NCBI RefSeq assembly: GCF_014842075.1
Contig: NZ_JACYVA010000003.1
Coordinates: 248,001-312,000 of the forward strand
Origin: Sphingomonas sp. CFBP 13720
GTDB taxonomy: Bacteria > Pseudomonadota > Alphaproteobacteria > Sphingomonadales > Sphingomonadaceae
Reading direction: 5' to 3'
Length of the DNA: 64,000 nt
This document shows positions 44,708-52,987 of this stretch, piece after piece. A program made the position numbers and the translations under genes. Under the pieces are notes generated by a model. That model was not told the DNA's origin, ran no database searches, and saw only the letters and a list, made by a program, of their open reading frames with translations. Position 1 is the stretch's first letter, and each line of letters opens with the position of its first letter.

Positions 44708-45370
44708 ATGGTTCCGCTTTCGTTCGCCGGTCACGTCTTTCACGCCCTGTCCGCCGGTGCGCTCTACTGGCCGGCGCGGCGCGCGCTGTTGCTGGCGGAC
44801 CTGCATTTCGAAAAGGCGAGCTGGTTCGCGCAGTTCGGGCAGATGCTGCCGCCCTACGACACGCTGGCGACCCTGTCGGCGATCGAGGCGGTGGTGGCGC
44901 GCACCGACCCGGCGGAAATCTGGTGTCTGGGTGACAGTTTCCACGACAGCGCGGGATGCGACCGGCTGTCGGAAACGGCACAGGCGAAGCTGCGCGCGCT
45001 GACCGGTGCCTGCGACTGGGTATGGATTACCGGCAATCACGACCGCGTCGTGGCGACGCATTGCGGCGGCCGGGTGCTGGACGAGGCGCTGGTCGATGGG
45101 CTGGTGCTGCGGCACGAGGCCGACCCGGCCGATCCACGTCCCGAACTGTCGGGCCATTTCCATCCGAAACTGCGCGTCAGCGTGCGCGGGCGCAATGTAT
45201 CGCGCCGCTGTTTCGTGGCGACCGCGACCAAGTTGATCCTGCCCGCCTTCGGCTCGCTGACCGGCGGACTGGACGCGCAGCATCCCGAAATCGTCCGTGC
45301 GGTCGGTGGCGGCGCAGAAGCACTGATCGCGCTCGACGACCGGCTGCTGCGCTTCCGGCTGGCCGCGTAA
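44708..45370 (+). CDS. pdeM: Ligase-associated DNA damage response endonuclease PdeM
   Basis: The product has 220 residues from ATG 44708. Calcineurin-type phosphoesterase motifs: LLLADLHFEKASWF (D-x-H), WCLGDSFHD (GD), WVWITGNHDRV (GNHD) and LSGHFHPKLRVSVRGRN (GHxH) with a C-terminal TATKLILPAFGSLTGGLDAQHPEI. PdeM-type proteins are found with the ligase-associated helicase and exonuclease. It begins 58 bp after the helicase stop, same strand. Confidence 0.9.
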   Translation: MVPLSFAGHVFHALSAGALYWPARRALLLADLHFEKASWFAQFGQMLPPYDTLATLSAIEAVVARTDPAEIWCLGDSFHDSAGCDRLSETAQAKLRALTGACDWVWITGNHDRVVATHCGGRVLDEALVDGLVLRHEADPADPRPELSGHFHPKLRVSVRGRNVSRRCFVATATKLILPAFGSLTGGLDAQHPEIVRAVGGGAEALIALDDRLLRFRLAA

Positions 45371-45401
45371 CGCACGTCGATCGCCGCCGGACCGAACGAG
45401 A

Positions 45402-45433
45402 TCGGGCGAGCCGGTCGCTACCGGCTCGCCCGA
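45402..45433. terminator. Perfect hairpin between convergent pdeM and katE
   Basis: TCGGGCGAGCCGGT (45402-45415), loop CGCT, ACCGGCTCGCCCGA (45420-45433), a 14-bp perfect stem. No T run on either strand. Confidence 0.65.
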
Positions 45434-45437
45434 CCGG

Positions 45438-47510
45438 TTACGCCAGCGTGCGGACGCCCGGCTCGCGCGCATAGAAGCGCTTCTTGGCGGCAGCGATGAA
45501 ATCACTGCCCAGCCCGGTCACGCCCTCGTCCGGCTCGACGCCGGCCTTGTCCAGCAGCGGCTTCGCCGACGCGCTGGCACCGATCGCCTTCAAGTGGCCG
45601 AACGCATCCATCGCGAACTGGACCGCCGCCGCTTCCTTGAGCAGCGCGGCACAGCCGTCCTGCGACAGCACGATCGCGACCGCGTCGAACAGCTGCGATG
45701 GCGTACCGGCCAGTTGCCCGTCCGCCTTGCGCTTCGATCCGTCGGCGAGCGTCGCACCACCGACCTTGGGCGACACCAGCACCGCCTTGCCCTTCGCCGC
45801 CACGACCGCCGCGACGACTGCGTCGATCTCCGCGCCGTCGCTGCCATCGGTATAGAGGATGCCGACGGCGCGACCTTCCAGCGTGTCCTTCATGTTCCGG
45901 TGGATCGACAGCGCATCGGACGGTGACATCTCAACCGGTTCCCGCGCCGCCGCCGCCTTTTCCGGCAGGTCGATGCCTAACCCGTCGGCCACGCGTTTCG
46001 CCAGATCCTCGTCGACGTTGCGCAGGTTGGCGACCATCCGTGGCGGCACCTGATCGAGCACGCCGACCTTCGACAGTTCGAACACGAACGACGACGCGAT
46101 ATGCGCCTGCTCGTTCTCGGTCTGCGACCGATAGAACAGGCGTGCCTGACTGTAATGGTCGGCGAACAGTTCGGCGCGGATACGCTGTTTATCGCCCTGT
46201 TCGTCCCCGCCAGTCGCCGCGTTGACGGTTGCGAAGCCGCGCGTCGCCGATTCGCGGGGGCCGCCATCCTCGCCATGCGCGGACAGGCTGTTCGGTTCGT
46301 AGTTCGCGCGCCCCTTTGGCACATGGGTCTGCATCTTGCCGTCGCGCTGGAAATTGCCGAACGGGCAACGCGGGGCGTTGATCGGGATCTGGTGGAAGTT
46401 GGTCGTCCCCAGCCGCGAATTCTGCGTGTCGAGATAGCTGAACAGGCGTCCTTGCAGCAGCGGATCGTTCGAAAAATCGATGCCCGGCACGATGTTGGTC
46501 GGCAGGAACGCGACCTGCTCGGTCTCCGCGAAGAAATTGTCCGGGTTGCGGTTCAGCGTCAGCGTGCCGATCACCCGCACCGGTACGTCTTCCTCCGGGA
46601 TCAGCTTGGTCGCGTCGAGCACGTCATAGGGCTGTGCTTCGGCAAACGCCTGATCGAACACCTGGATGCCGAGATCCCATTTGGGGAAGGCACCGGTATC
46701 GATCGCTTCCCACAAGTCGCGGCGCTGATAGTCGTTGTCGGCGGCCTGCAGCTTGAGCGCTTCGTCCCAGATCGTCGATTGCAGACCCAGTTGCGGCTTC
46801 CAGTGGAACTTGACGAAGCTCGCCTTGCCGTCCGCATTCACCAGCTTGAAGGTGTGGACGCCGAACCCCTCCATCGTGCGGAACGAGCGCGGCAGCGTGC
46901 GGTCGGACATCGCCCACATCAACATGTGCGTGGTTTCGGGCATCAGCGATGCCCAGTCCCAGAAGGTGTCGTGCGCGCTGCCGGCCTGCGGATAGGCGCG
47001 GTCGGCCTCCATCTTCACCGAATGGACGAGGTCGGGAAACTTGATCGCGTCCTGGATAAAGAAGACCGGGATGTTGTTGCCGACCAGATCCCAATTGCCT
47101 TCGCGGGTATAGAATTTGACCGCGAAGCCGCGCACGTCGCGCGGCGTGTCGACCGATCCCGCACCGCCCGCGACGGTGGAAAAGCGGACGAAGACCTCGG
47201 TCTTCTCGCCCTTGGTAAACACCGCCGCCTTGCTCAGGTCGCTGATGTCGTCGGTCGTTTCGAACACGCCGTGTGCGCCCGACCCGCGTGCATGGACGAT
47301 CCGTTCGGGAATCCGTTCGTGGTCGAAATGGAAGATCTTTTCGCGGAGAACGAAATCCTCCAGCAGCGTCGGACCCCGCGCACCGGACTTCAGGCTGTTC
47401 TGATTGTCCGACACGGGCACGCCGTGGTTGGTGGTCAGCACCGCGGCGTCGCCGGTCGCGCGCTGGTGCGTCTCGCCACCATCGCCGGTGGTCGTCGTCA
47501 TGTCACTCAT
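45438..47510 (-). CDS. katE: Catalase HPII, large-subunit type
   Basis: The product has 690 residues from ATG 47510 behind GAGGA. Heme catalase that removes H2O2. The core has [39 protein letters not shown] (catalytic His), [18 protein letters not shown] and the heme Tyr region [15 protein letters not shown]. Residues ~520-690 form the flavodoxin/GATase-like C-terminal domain of large-subunit catalases ([37 protein letters not shown]). It is divergent from a SDR gene by 201 bp and shows no overlapping operon partner. Probably stationary-phase or stress induced. Confidence 0.97.
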   Translation of the reverse strand: MSDMTTTTGDGGETHQRATGDAAVLTTNHGVPVSDNQNSLKSGARGPTLLEDFVLREKIFHFDHERIPERIVHARGSGAHGVFETTDDISDLSKAAVFTKGEKTEVFVRFSTVAGGAGSVDTPRDVRGFAVKFYTREGNWDLVGNNIPVFFIQDAIKFPDLVHSVKMEADRAYPQAGSAHDTFWDWASLMPETTHMLMWAMSDRTLPRSFRTMEGFGVHTFKLVNADGKASFVKFHWKPQLGLQSTIWDEALKLQAADNDYQRRDLWEAIDTGAFPKWDLGIQVFDQAFAEAQPYDVLDATKLIPEEDVPVRVIGTLTLNRNPDNFFAETEQVAFLPTNIVPGIDFSNDPLLQGRLFSYLDTQNSRLGTTNFHQIPINAPRCPFGNFQRDGKMQTHVPKGRANYEPNSLSAHGEDGGPRESATRGFATVNAATGGDEQGDKQRIRAELFADHYSQARLFYRSQTENEQAHIASSFVFELSKVGVLDQVPPRMVANLRNVDEDLAKRVADGLGIDLPEKAAAAREPVEMSPSDALSIHRNMKDTLEGRAVGILYTDGSDGAEIDAVVAAVVAAKGKAVLVSPKVGGATLADGSKRKADGQLAGTPSQLFDAVAIVLSQDGCAALLKEAAAVQFAMDAFGHLKAIGASASAKPLLDKAGVEPDEGVTGLGSDFIAAAKKRFYAREPGVRTLA

Positions 47511-47711
47511 GGGAATCCTCGGTCGCCGGAACGGCTAACCCATGTAACGAAGCGTCGGACATAAGGTCGCATCGGCGGAGTGTTATCGAACGGAACAAGC
47601 ACTTTACGCTCGGCCAGGAATAACGATTGCCTTCGGTCCGGGCCCGACGTTCCCGGAACCCGGAGCGACGCCGGGGCTTGTGACACCATCCCGCACCACG
47701 AAAGCTGTCCG

Positions 47712-48695
47712 ATGTCCGAGACCGATCGCCGTACCTTCGTCACCGGCGCCGCCCTGACCATGGGCGCGCTGGGCGCTGCGCCCGCCGCCGCCGCACAGGG
47801 CAGCCCTGCCGCCCCGGTAACTCCCGCCGCCGCACGCTATCCCAAGCCACCGTTTCCGGTGCAGCGGCAACCTTGGCCGGGGCTTGCCTCCCGCATGAAC
47901 CCGCGCCCCGATCATGGCGAGACCAGCTACAAGGGTTCGGGGCGGCTGGCCGGGAAAAAGGCGCTGATCACGGGCGGTGACAGCGGAATAGGACGCGCGG
48001 CCGCGATCGCCTATGCCCGCGAAGGTGCCGACGTCGCGATCAACTATCTGCCCGCTGAGGAACCGGACGCCCGCGAAGTGGTGGCGTTGATCCGGGCGGA
48101 AGGCCGCAAGGCCGTGGCGATTCCCGGCGATCTGCGCGACGAACGCTTCTGTCGTCGGCTGGTGGCGGAGGCCGCCGATCAACTGGGCGGGCTGGACATC
48201 CTCGTCAACAACGCGGCGCGCCAACAGACCCGTCCGACGATCGCCGATATCTCGTCGCAGGACTTCGACGACACGATGAAGACGAACGTCTACGCCCCGT
48301 TCTGGCTGACCAAGGCGGCGCTGGAGCGGATGACCGCAGGCGCGGTGATCGTGAACACGTCGTCCGAACAGGCGGGCGACCCGTCCAAGGATATCGTCGA
48401 TTATGCGATGACGCGCGCCGCCGTCCTGAACTTCACCAAGGGGATGGCCAAGCAGTTGGCCTCGCGCGGGATACGCGTCAACGCGGTCGCGCCGGGACCG
48501 TTCTGGACGCCGCTTCAGGTGAGCGGCGGCGCGACGCCCGAAAAGCAGCGGACCTTCGCAGCGGACTCGCCGTTCGGCCGGCCGGGGCAGCCCGCCGAGA
48601 TCGCGGGGCTGTATGTCGCGGCCGCCGATCCGGCGCTGAGCTATTCCACCGGTCAGATCTTCGGCGCGACCGGTGGGAACGGTCAGCCCGCCTGA
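47712..48695 (+). CDS. SDR-family oxidoreductase with Tat signal, missing the catalytic Lys
   Basis: The product has 327 residues from ATG 47712. MSETDRRTFVTGAALTMGALGAAPAAAAQ is a Tat-type signal (RRTF). The Rossmann fold shows KKALITGGDSGIGRAAAIAYAREGADVAINYLPAEE (TGGDSGIG), LDILVNNAARQQTRPTI and VIVNTSSEQAGDPS. In the active site the sequence reads Y231-A-M-T-R235, where the family has Y-x-x-x-K. The C-terminal AVAPGPFWTPLQVSGGATPEKQ is as in YhdF/YghA-type glucose-dehydrogenase-like SDRs. Loss of the Lys suggests changed or reduced activity. Confidence 0.9.
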   Translation: MSETDRRTFVTGAALTMGALGAAPAAAAQGSPAAPVTPAAARYPKPPFPVQRQPWPGLASRMNPRPDHGETSYKGSGRLAGKKALITGGDSGIGRAAAIAYAREGADVAINYLPAEEPDAREVVALIRAEGRKAVAIPGDLRDERFCRRLVAEAADQLGGLDILVNNAARQQTRPTIADISSQDFDDTMKTNVYAPFWLTKAALERMTAGAVIVNTSSEQAGDPSKDIVDYAMTRAAVLNFTKGMAKQLASRGIRVNAVAPGPFWTPLQVSGGATPEKQRTFAADSPFGRPGQPAEIAGLYVAAADPALSYSTGQIFGATGGNGQPA

Positions 48696-48735
48696 CGGGA
48701 CGCCTCCCGATCGTCGAACGATCGACCGATGACGG

Positions 48736-50322
48736 TCACGCGACCAGCGTGTCGTCGGACCGCAGGAAGGATACGAAAAGGTCGGTGGACGCACGCAATT
48801 CGCGCGTGCTGTCCACCAACTGACCGACACTGGTCCGCACCGCGACCGACAGCGTCGACGCCGCACCGGCGGCATTGGCGACGCTTTCGATCTGCTGCCC
48901 GACTTCGCCGGCGGTCAGCACGGCCCGGTCGGCCCCGGCATCGACCTCCTGCGAGGTTCCGTTCTGTTCGCGCACGGCGGACGCGATACCCGATGCGGCG
49001 TGCGAAACTTCGCCGATCGACTGGTTGACCGACCGGAGCTTGTCGCCGGTTTCCGCCACGCCGTTGCGGATGCCGGCGATCAGCGCGCTGATACGATCGC
49101 TGGCCCCCTTCGTATCGGCTGACAGCAATTTCACTTCGTTGGCGACCACCACGAAACCACGTCCGGCCTCCCCCGCACGCGCCGCTTCGATCGTCGCGTT
49201 GAGTGCGAGCAGGTTCGTCTTGCTGGCGATGCTGCGAATGTCGTCCAGAAACCGTTCGATCTGGACCGCATGTTCCTCCAGCATGGCGACGGTCTGAACG
49301 CTTCGCGCCGCATTGGTGCTGGCGGTATCGGTCAGCACGGCCTGCCGTTCGGCGGCGGTCGCGATCGTGCGGATCGATGCCGACAGATCCCGGATCGACG
49401 TGACCACCACCGCGATATCGTTCGCGGCACGGCTGGCGCCGACCGACGCGCCTTCCGCTTCGAACCGCGCCGCCCCGGTAATGCTTTCCAGCCGGACCGC
49501 CGATTCTTCCAGCCGGCCGGTGGCGTCGCCCATGCATTTCACGACCGTCGTGACGGAGCGTTCGAATTCCTGCGCGAGCATCACCAGTTCGCTGCGACGT
49601 TCCCGTGCGATCCGGGCGGTCTGCTCCTCGCGCTGGCGGCGCTCGTCGGCGGCCTGCAATTCGGCCGCCCGCGCAAGGCGCATCGCTTCTTCCGCGCGCC
49701 GTTGCCCGTCTTCCGCGACTTCCGCGAGTTCGTGCGATCGTCGCAGGGCAGCGTCCTGCGCGGTGAACAGCCGATTCAACTGGGTCGTCAGGATCGCCAG
49801 AATGCCGAATTGCAATCCGACGGCGACGACGTGGAACGCGATACGGCCGATGTTGCCGTCGCCCGTGAACACGAAGCTGGGCGCAAGCCATTCCAGCGCG
49901 ATGTGATGGATGGCGGTCAACGTCGTCGCCACCGCGATCGGACGCCAGTCGGCCAGCACGACCAGCGCGGCCATACCGACGAAGAAGTACATGTGGGCGT
50001 CCATCTGCCACGGATGTCCGCGTAACAGGAAAACGAGCATCGCCGGTATCGCCGCCGCCAGCGTCCCCATCGTGGCGCGTGCCGCAGCGTCGTAGCGTCG
50101 ACGCAGCGCCGCCATCGTCGGAACGATGTTCAGAAGCACCCCGGCAATGAGCAGGGGCCAGCCCATGCCGGCGTCCAGCGCAGCGTCCCCGACCAGCAGG
50201 ACGACGAGCGAAACCCATCCCAGAACCGCCCACGCCACGATTCCGCGCAGGCGGAGGGCGTCGAGCGAACGCAGCGTCGGTGCGGCCTCTGCGATCCCGG
50301 CTGGCGGTGCCGACCGGTTCAC
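48736..50322 (-). CDS. Methyl-accepting chemotaxis protein with six-TM sensor
   Basis: The product has 528 residues from GTG 50322, overlapping the upstream stop as GTGA. The N-terminal ~190 residues hold about six TM segments (MEWPLLIAGVLLNIVPTM-like; PAMLVFLLRGHPWQMDAHMYFFVGMAALVVLADWRPIAVATTLTAIHHIALEWLAPSFVF), with no periplasmic domain, so the signal is probably membrane state, light or an internal redox cue. The cytoplasmic coil ends in the conserved hairpin SIASKTNLLALNATIEAARAGEAGRGFVVVANEVKLLSADTKGASDRI. No HAMP is obvious. There are no chemotaxis genes beside it. Confidence 0.9.
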   Translation of the reverse strand: MNRSAPPAGIAEAAPTLRSLDALRLRGIVAWAVLGWVSLVVLLVGDAALDAGMGWPLLIAGVLLNIVPTMAALRRRYDAAARATMGTLAAAIPAMLVFLLRGHPWQMDAHMYFFVGMAALVVLADWRPIAVATTLTAIHHIALEWLAPSFVFTGDGNIGRIAFHVVAVGLQFGILAILTTQLNRLFTAQDAALRRSHELAEVAEDGQRRAEEAMRLARAAELQAADERRQREEQTARIARERRSELVMLAQEFERSVTTVVKCMGDATGRLEESAVRLESITGAARFEAEGASVGASRAANDIAVVVTSIRDLSASIRTIATAAERQAVLTDTASTNAARSVQTVAMLEEHAVQIERFLDDIRSIASKTNLLALNATIEAARAGEAGRGFVVVANEVKLLSADTKGASDRISALIAGIRNGVAETGDKLRSVNQSIGEVSHAASGIASAVREQNGTSQEVDAGADRAVLTAGEVGQQIESVANAAGAASTLSVAVRTSVGQLVDSTRELRASTDLFVSFLRSDDTLVA

Positions 50323-50633
50323 GACGCGGTGCCCCGATCGGTCGCGCTTCCACAACTGAACGCAGGCGCGGCGAGCACGAGCAACCTTGCACCGCGAAGG
50401 CCGATCGCGTGCCGGTCGCCCAGCACGATCATCGAACCGGGAAGCGGACCGCTTTCCGACAGCGATGCCCCGCTATCGAGGGCGAGGCGCGAGACGGCGT
50501 TGCGATCGCTGCCGTCGATCGGCACCAGCAGCAGCTTTCCATGGGCAGGCGGCCACAAGGCGAACGAGGCAAAGGCTGCGACGGTCGCACCGATCTGTAA
50601 CAGGGCGGCGGTGCTGGCAAAGACAGGGGGCAT
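50319..50633 (-). CDS. Small protein coupled to the chemoreceptor
   Basis: I do not recognise a family. The product has 104 residues if started at ATG 50633 (AGGG 7 nt upstream), an upstream in-frame extension being possible to 50738. One hydrophobic stretch (VFASTAALLQIGATVAAFASFALW) is followed by LLLVPIDGSDRNAVSRLALDSGASLSESGPLPGSMIVLGDRHAIGLRGARLLVLAAPAFSCGS, which looks exported or membrane-bound with the soluble part outside. Coupled to the chemoreceptor gene by a GTGA overlap. Confidence 0.65.
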   Translation of the reverse strand: MPPVFASTAALLQIGATVAAFASFALWPPAHGKLLLVPIDGSDRNAVSRLALDSGASLSESGPLPGSMIVLGDRHAIGLRGARLLVLAAPAFSCGSATDRGTAS

Positions 50634-50781
50634 ACCCGACCCTAGGGCGACGGATATTAAGGAGCGGTAATTGCGGCACAAATGCTGGTCGCTCCGAATG
50701 TCCGCACCGTACACACCCACGCGCAATCTCTCGGCCATCCGTACGCCGATGCGCGGACAGCGCGAGCCGATGTGGCGTCGG

Positions 50782-51141
50782 TCAGGAACGCGCCTCGCGT
50801 CCGGCCAGCCAGCGCTGAAGCCGCGGGCGGTTCTTCAGGAAATGCACATATGCGCGCTCCATCAGGAACAGCACCGGTCGATACCGCGCAAGCAGCCCTA
50901 CCGGCCGTAGCAGCGGGATCGCGCGCCACATGGCCGCGAACGCCGCAGCACCGGACAGCATCCGGCCGTCCTCCATCGCATGGAATCGCGCGAGCAGGGC
51001 GGCACGGTCGATGGGACACGCGATCGGGCCGGTGGCATCGACGAAATCGATCCGTCCACGCCGGTCCAGCCGGCGCATCCACGCGATCTCGCGACGACAC
51101 AGTGGGCAATTGCCATCGTGCCAGACGGTGACGCGGGTCAT
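50782..51141 (-). CDS. DCC-family (DUF393) thiol-disulfide protein
   Basis: The product has 119 residues from ATG 51141, overlapping the fusion protein stop as ATGA. VTVWHDGNCPLCRREIAWMRRLDRRGRIDFVDATG is the DCC/DUF393 thioredoxin-like start, with the DGxCPLC active-site Cys pair (C12 and C15). The C-terminal RYRPVLFLMERAYVHFLKNRPRLQRWL is typical of the family. A redox role, possibly reducing the partner enzyme, is inferred from the coupling. Confidence 0.9.
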   Translation of the reverse strand: MTRVTVWHDGNCPLCRREIAWMRRLDRRGRIDFVDATGPIACPIDRAALLARFHAMEDGRMLSGAAAFAAMWRAIPLLRPVGLLARYRPVLFLMERAYVHFLKNRPRLQRWLAGREARS

Positions 51142-52871
51142 TCGCCCTTGGCGGGATTGTCGCGCCAGATCCGCTCGGCCAGCAACGTGGCGAAACCCAG
51201 CCATGCGACGAACGGCACGCCGACCGCTGCGGCCGGCTTGTCGGCCCGCGCTGCCGCCGCGACATAGGCGGCGCCCGATGCGACCATCGCGCCCGATGCC
51301 GCCGCACTCGCACCCAGCTTCTTCTCGCGGAAGAACAGCTGCGTCCAGCCGCCGACCATCGCCGTGTTGACCAGCCACAAGGCGACCGCCGTGTTGCGCG
51401 CCGTTCCCGACGGTTGCCGCAACAGTCGATATCCGCCGATCGCCAGACCGGTTTCCAGTACCGGCCACACCGCCCCGAACGCGGCATCGGGCGGCGTGAA
51501 GCCCGGCTTGTCGAGCCTGCGATACCAGCGACGGATACCGGGATGCGACGGATCGGGCGCATTGCGACGTCCGACGATCGCGCTTGCCCCCAACACGATG
51601 CCGACCGCGCCAAGCGCCAGCAACGGCGAAAGTCCGCCCCGCGCAGCCCCGCTATCGGCGGACAAGGGTTCGGGCGACGGTCCGGCAGCATCGTATCGCG
51701 ACAGGTCCGGCTCTTTCCCGCCACCGCCGAACAGCTTGCCCGTAACACCACGGACGACAGGGCGGCTGGCCAGCGCCAGCGCGCCGTGCAGCAGCCGGAT
51801 ACCGGTACGGCTCTGCGGATTCATGATCCGTGGCGCGATCTTCGGCACCCCCTGCCCATCCTCGACCATCGGCCGCATCGCGCGTTCATAGGCGGCGAAC
51901 GCGGGGGCGACGTCGTCCGCCCGCGCCATTTCGGACGCCAGCACATAGGCACCGGTAATCGCCAGCGTCGTACCGATCCCGGCGATCGGTGTCGCGCACC
52001 ACGCCGCGTCGCCGGTCAGCACGACCCGGCCGTTCGCCCAGCGCGGCATCCGCACCTGCCGCAGCACGTCGAAATAGAAATCGTCGGTCGCGTCCATGCC
52101 GTCCAGCACCCGCGCGGATTGCCATCCGGCGTCGGCGAACCGTTCGCGCAGCCACGCCTTCTGCCGCGCGACGCTCCAGTCCTGCTCGCCGCCCGGTGCC
52201 TGCCGGACAGACAGCATCGCCCGGGTCATGCCATGGCGATCGGGGCGCAACGACACGCTGCGACCCCCGGTCGCATTGTACCAGCGCCACAGCCGGTCGT
52301 CGTCCGGCGTCCGCGGGATCATGAAATATGCGATGGTCAGGTCCATCCAGCGCGGCACGTTCTCGTTCGGGAACATCTGTTTGCGGGTGGCGGAGCCGAC
52401 GCCTTCAGCGACGATGACCGCATCGTACCGCTCGGTCCGGCCGCTGGCGAAGGTCACGGTGGCGGCATCGTCATCCTGCACGATCGACGCGATGCTGTCG
52501 CCGAAGCGATAGGTCGCATGCTCGACGGCGGGTTCGTACAGCAACCGGGCAAGGTCGCCGCGCAATATCTCCATTTCGGCGGTCGGGCCGTCCGCCGTCG
52601 TGCCATCGGTCAGGAACTTCGCGGCGACTCCGCCATTGGCATCCACCCATGCCGTGCCTTCCTCGCCGGTGCCCCGATCGAGCGCCGCCTGCTCCAGCCC
52701 CATGCGGCGCAACACCTCGCGCCCCGATCCGCGCACGTCGATGTTCTGGCCGCCGTCGCGGAACAACGGCGCACGTTCGACGACGGTGACGTCGAAACCG
52801 ACGCGACCCAGCCACCACGCGGCGGTGTTGCCGGCAACGCTGGCACCGGAAATCAGAATAGGACGTGACAT
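51138..52871 (-). CDS. FAD-dependent monooxygenase fused to a TspO/MBR domain
   Basis: The product has 577 residues from ATG 52871 behind GGGAGA. Residues 1-370 are a PHBH/UbiH-like flavin monooxygenase: PILISGASVAGNTAAWWLGRVGFDVTVVERA (FAD), AVIVAEGVGSATRK and GRVVLTGDAAWCATPIAGIGTTLAITGAYVLA (GD motif). After a Ser/Pro-rich linker, residues ~416-577 form a TspO domain: RRWYRRLDKPGFTPPDAAFGAVWPVLETGLAIGGYRLL, LVNTAMVGGWTQLFFREKKLGASAA and FVAWLGFATLLAERIWRDNP. TspO is a five-TM porphyrin/sterol-binding fold. The fusion may oxidise such a ligand in the membrane. Confidence 0.88.
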   Translation of the reverse strand: MSRPILISGASVAGNTAAWWLGRVGFDVTVVERAPLFRDGGQNIDVRGSGREVLRRMGLEQAALDRGTGEEGTAWVDANGGVAAKFLTDGTTADGPTAEMEILRGDLARLLYEPAVEHATYRFGDSIASIVQDDDAATVTFASGRTERYDAVIVAEGVGSATRKQMFPNENVPRWMDLTIAYFMIPRTPDDDRLWRWYNATGGRSVSLRPDRHGMTRAMLSVRQAPGGEQDWSVARQKAWLRERFADAGWQSARVLDGMDATDDFYFDVLRQVRMPRWANGRVVLTGDAAWCATPIAGIGTTLAITGAYVLASEMARADDVAPAFAAYERAMRPMVEDGQGVPKIAPRIMNPQSRTGIRLLHGALALASRPVVRGVTGKLFGGGGKEPDLSRYDAAGPSPEPLSADSGAARGGLSPLLALGAVGIVLGASAIVGRRNAPDPSHPGIRRWYRRLDKPGFTPPDAAFGAVWPVLETGLAIGGYRLLRQPSGTARNTAVALWLVNTAMVGGWTQLFFREKKLGASAAASGAMVASGAAYVAAAARADKPAAAVGVPFVAWLGFATLLAERIWRDNPAKGE

Positions 52872-52987
52872 GGATGCATCTCCCTGTACCGCACAACGGT
52901 CGAGACGGACTTCGGTCGCGCGCGTTCGGGCTTCGTTGCAACCTCCGGTCCGCTGCGATAGCCATGGTGCGGCCAGGAGACGACGCC

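Noticed and set aside
47511..47711. EcfG-type (GGAAC...CGTT) promoter ahead of katE
   Set aside because: GGAAC and CGTT strings are present on both strands but spacing is 23 bp or more, not the 16-17 bp needed.
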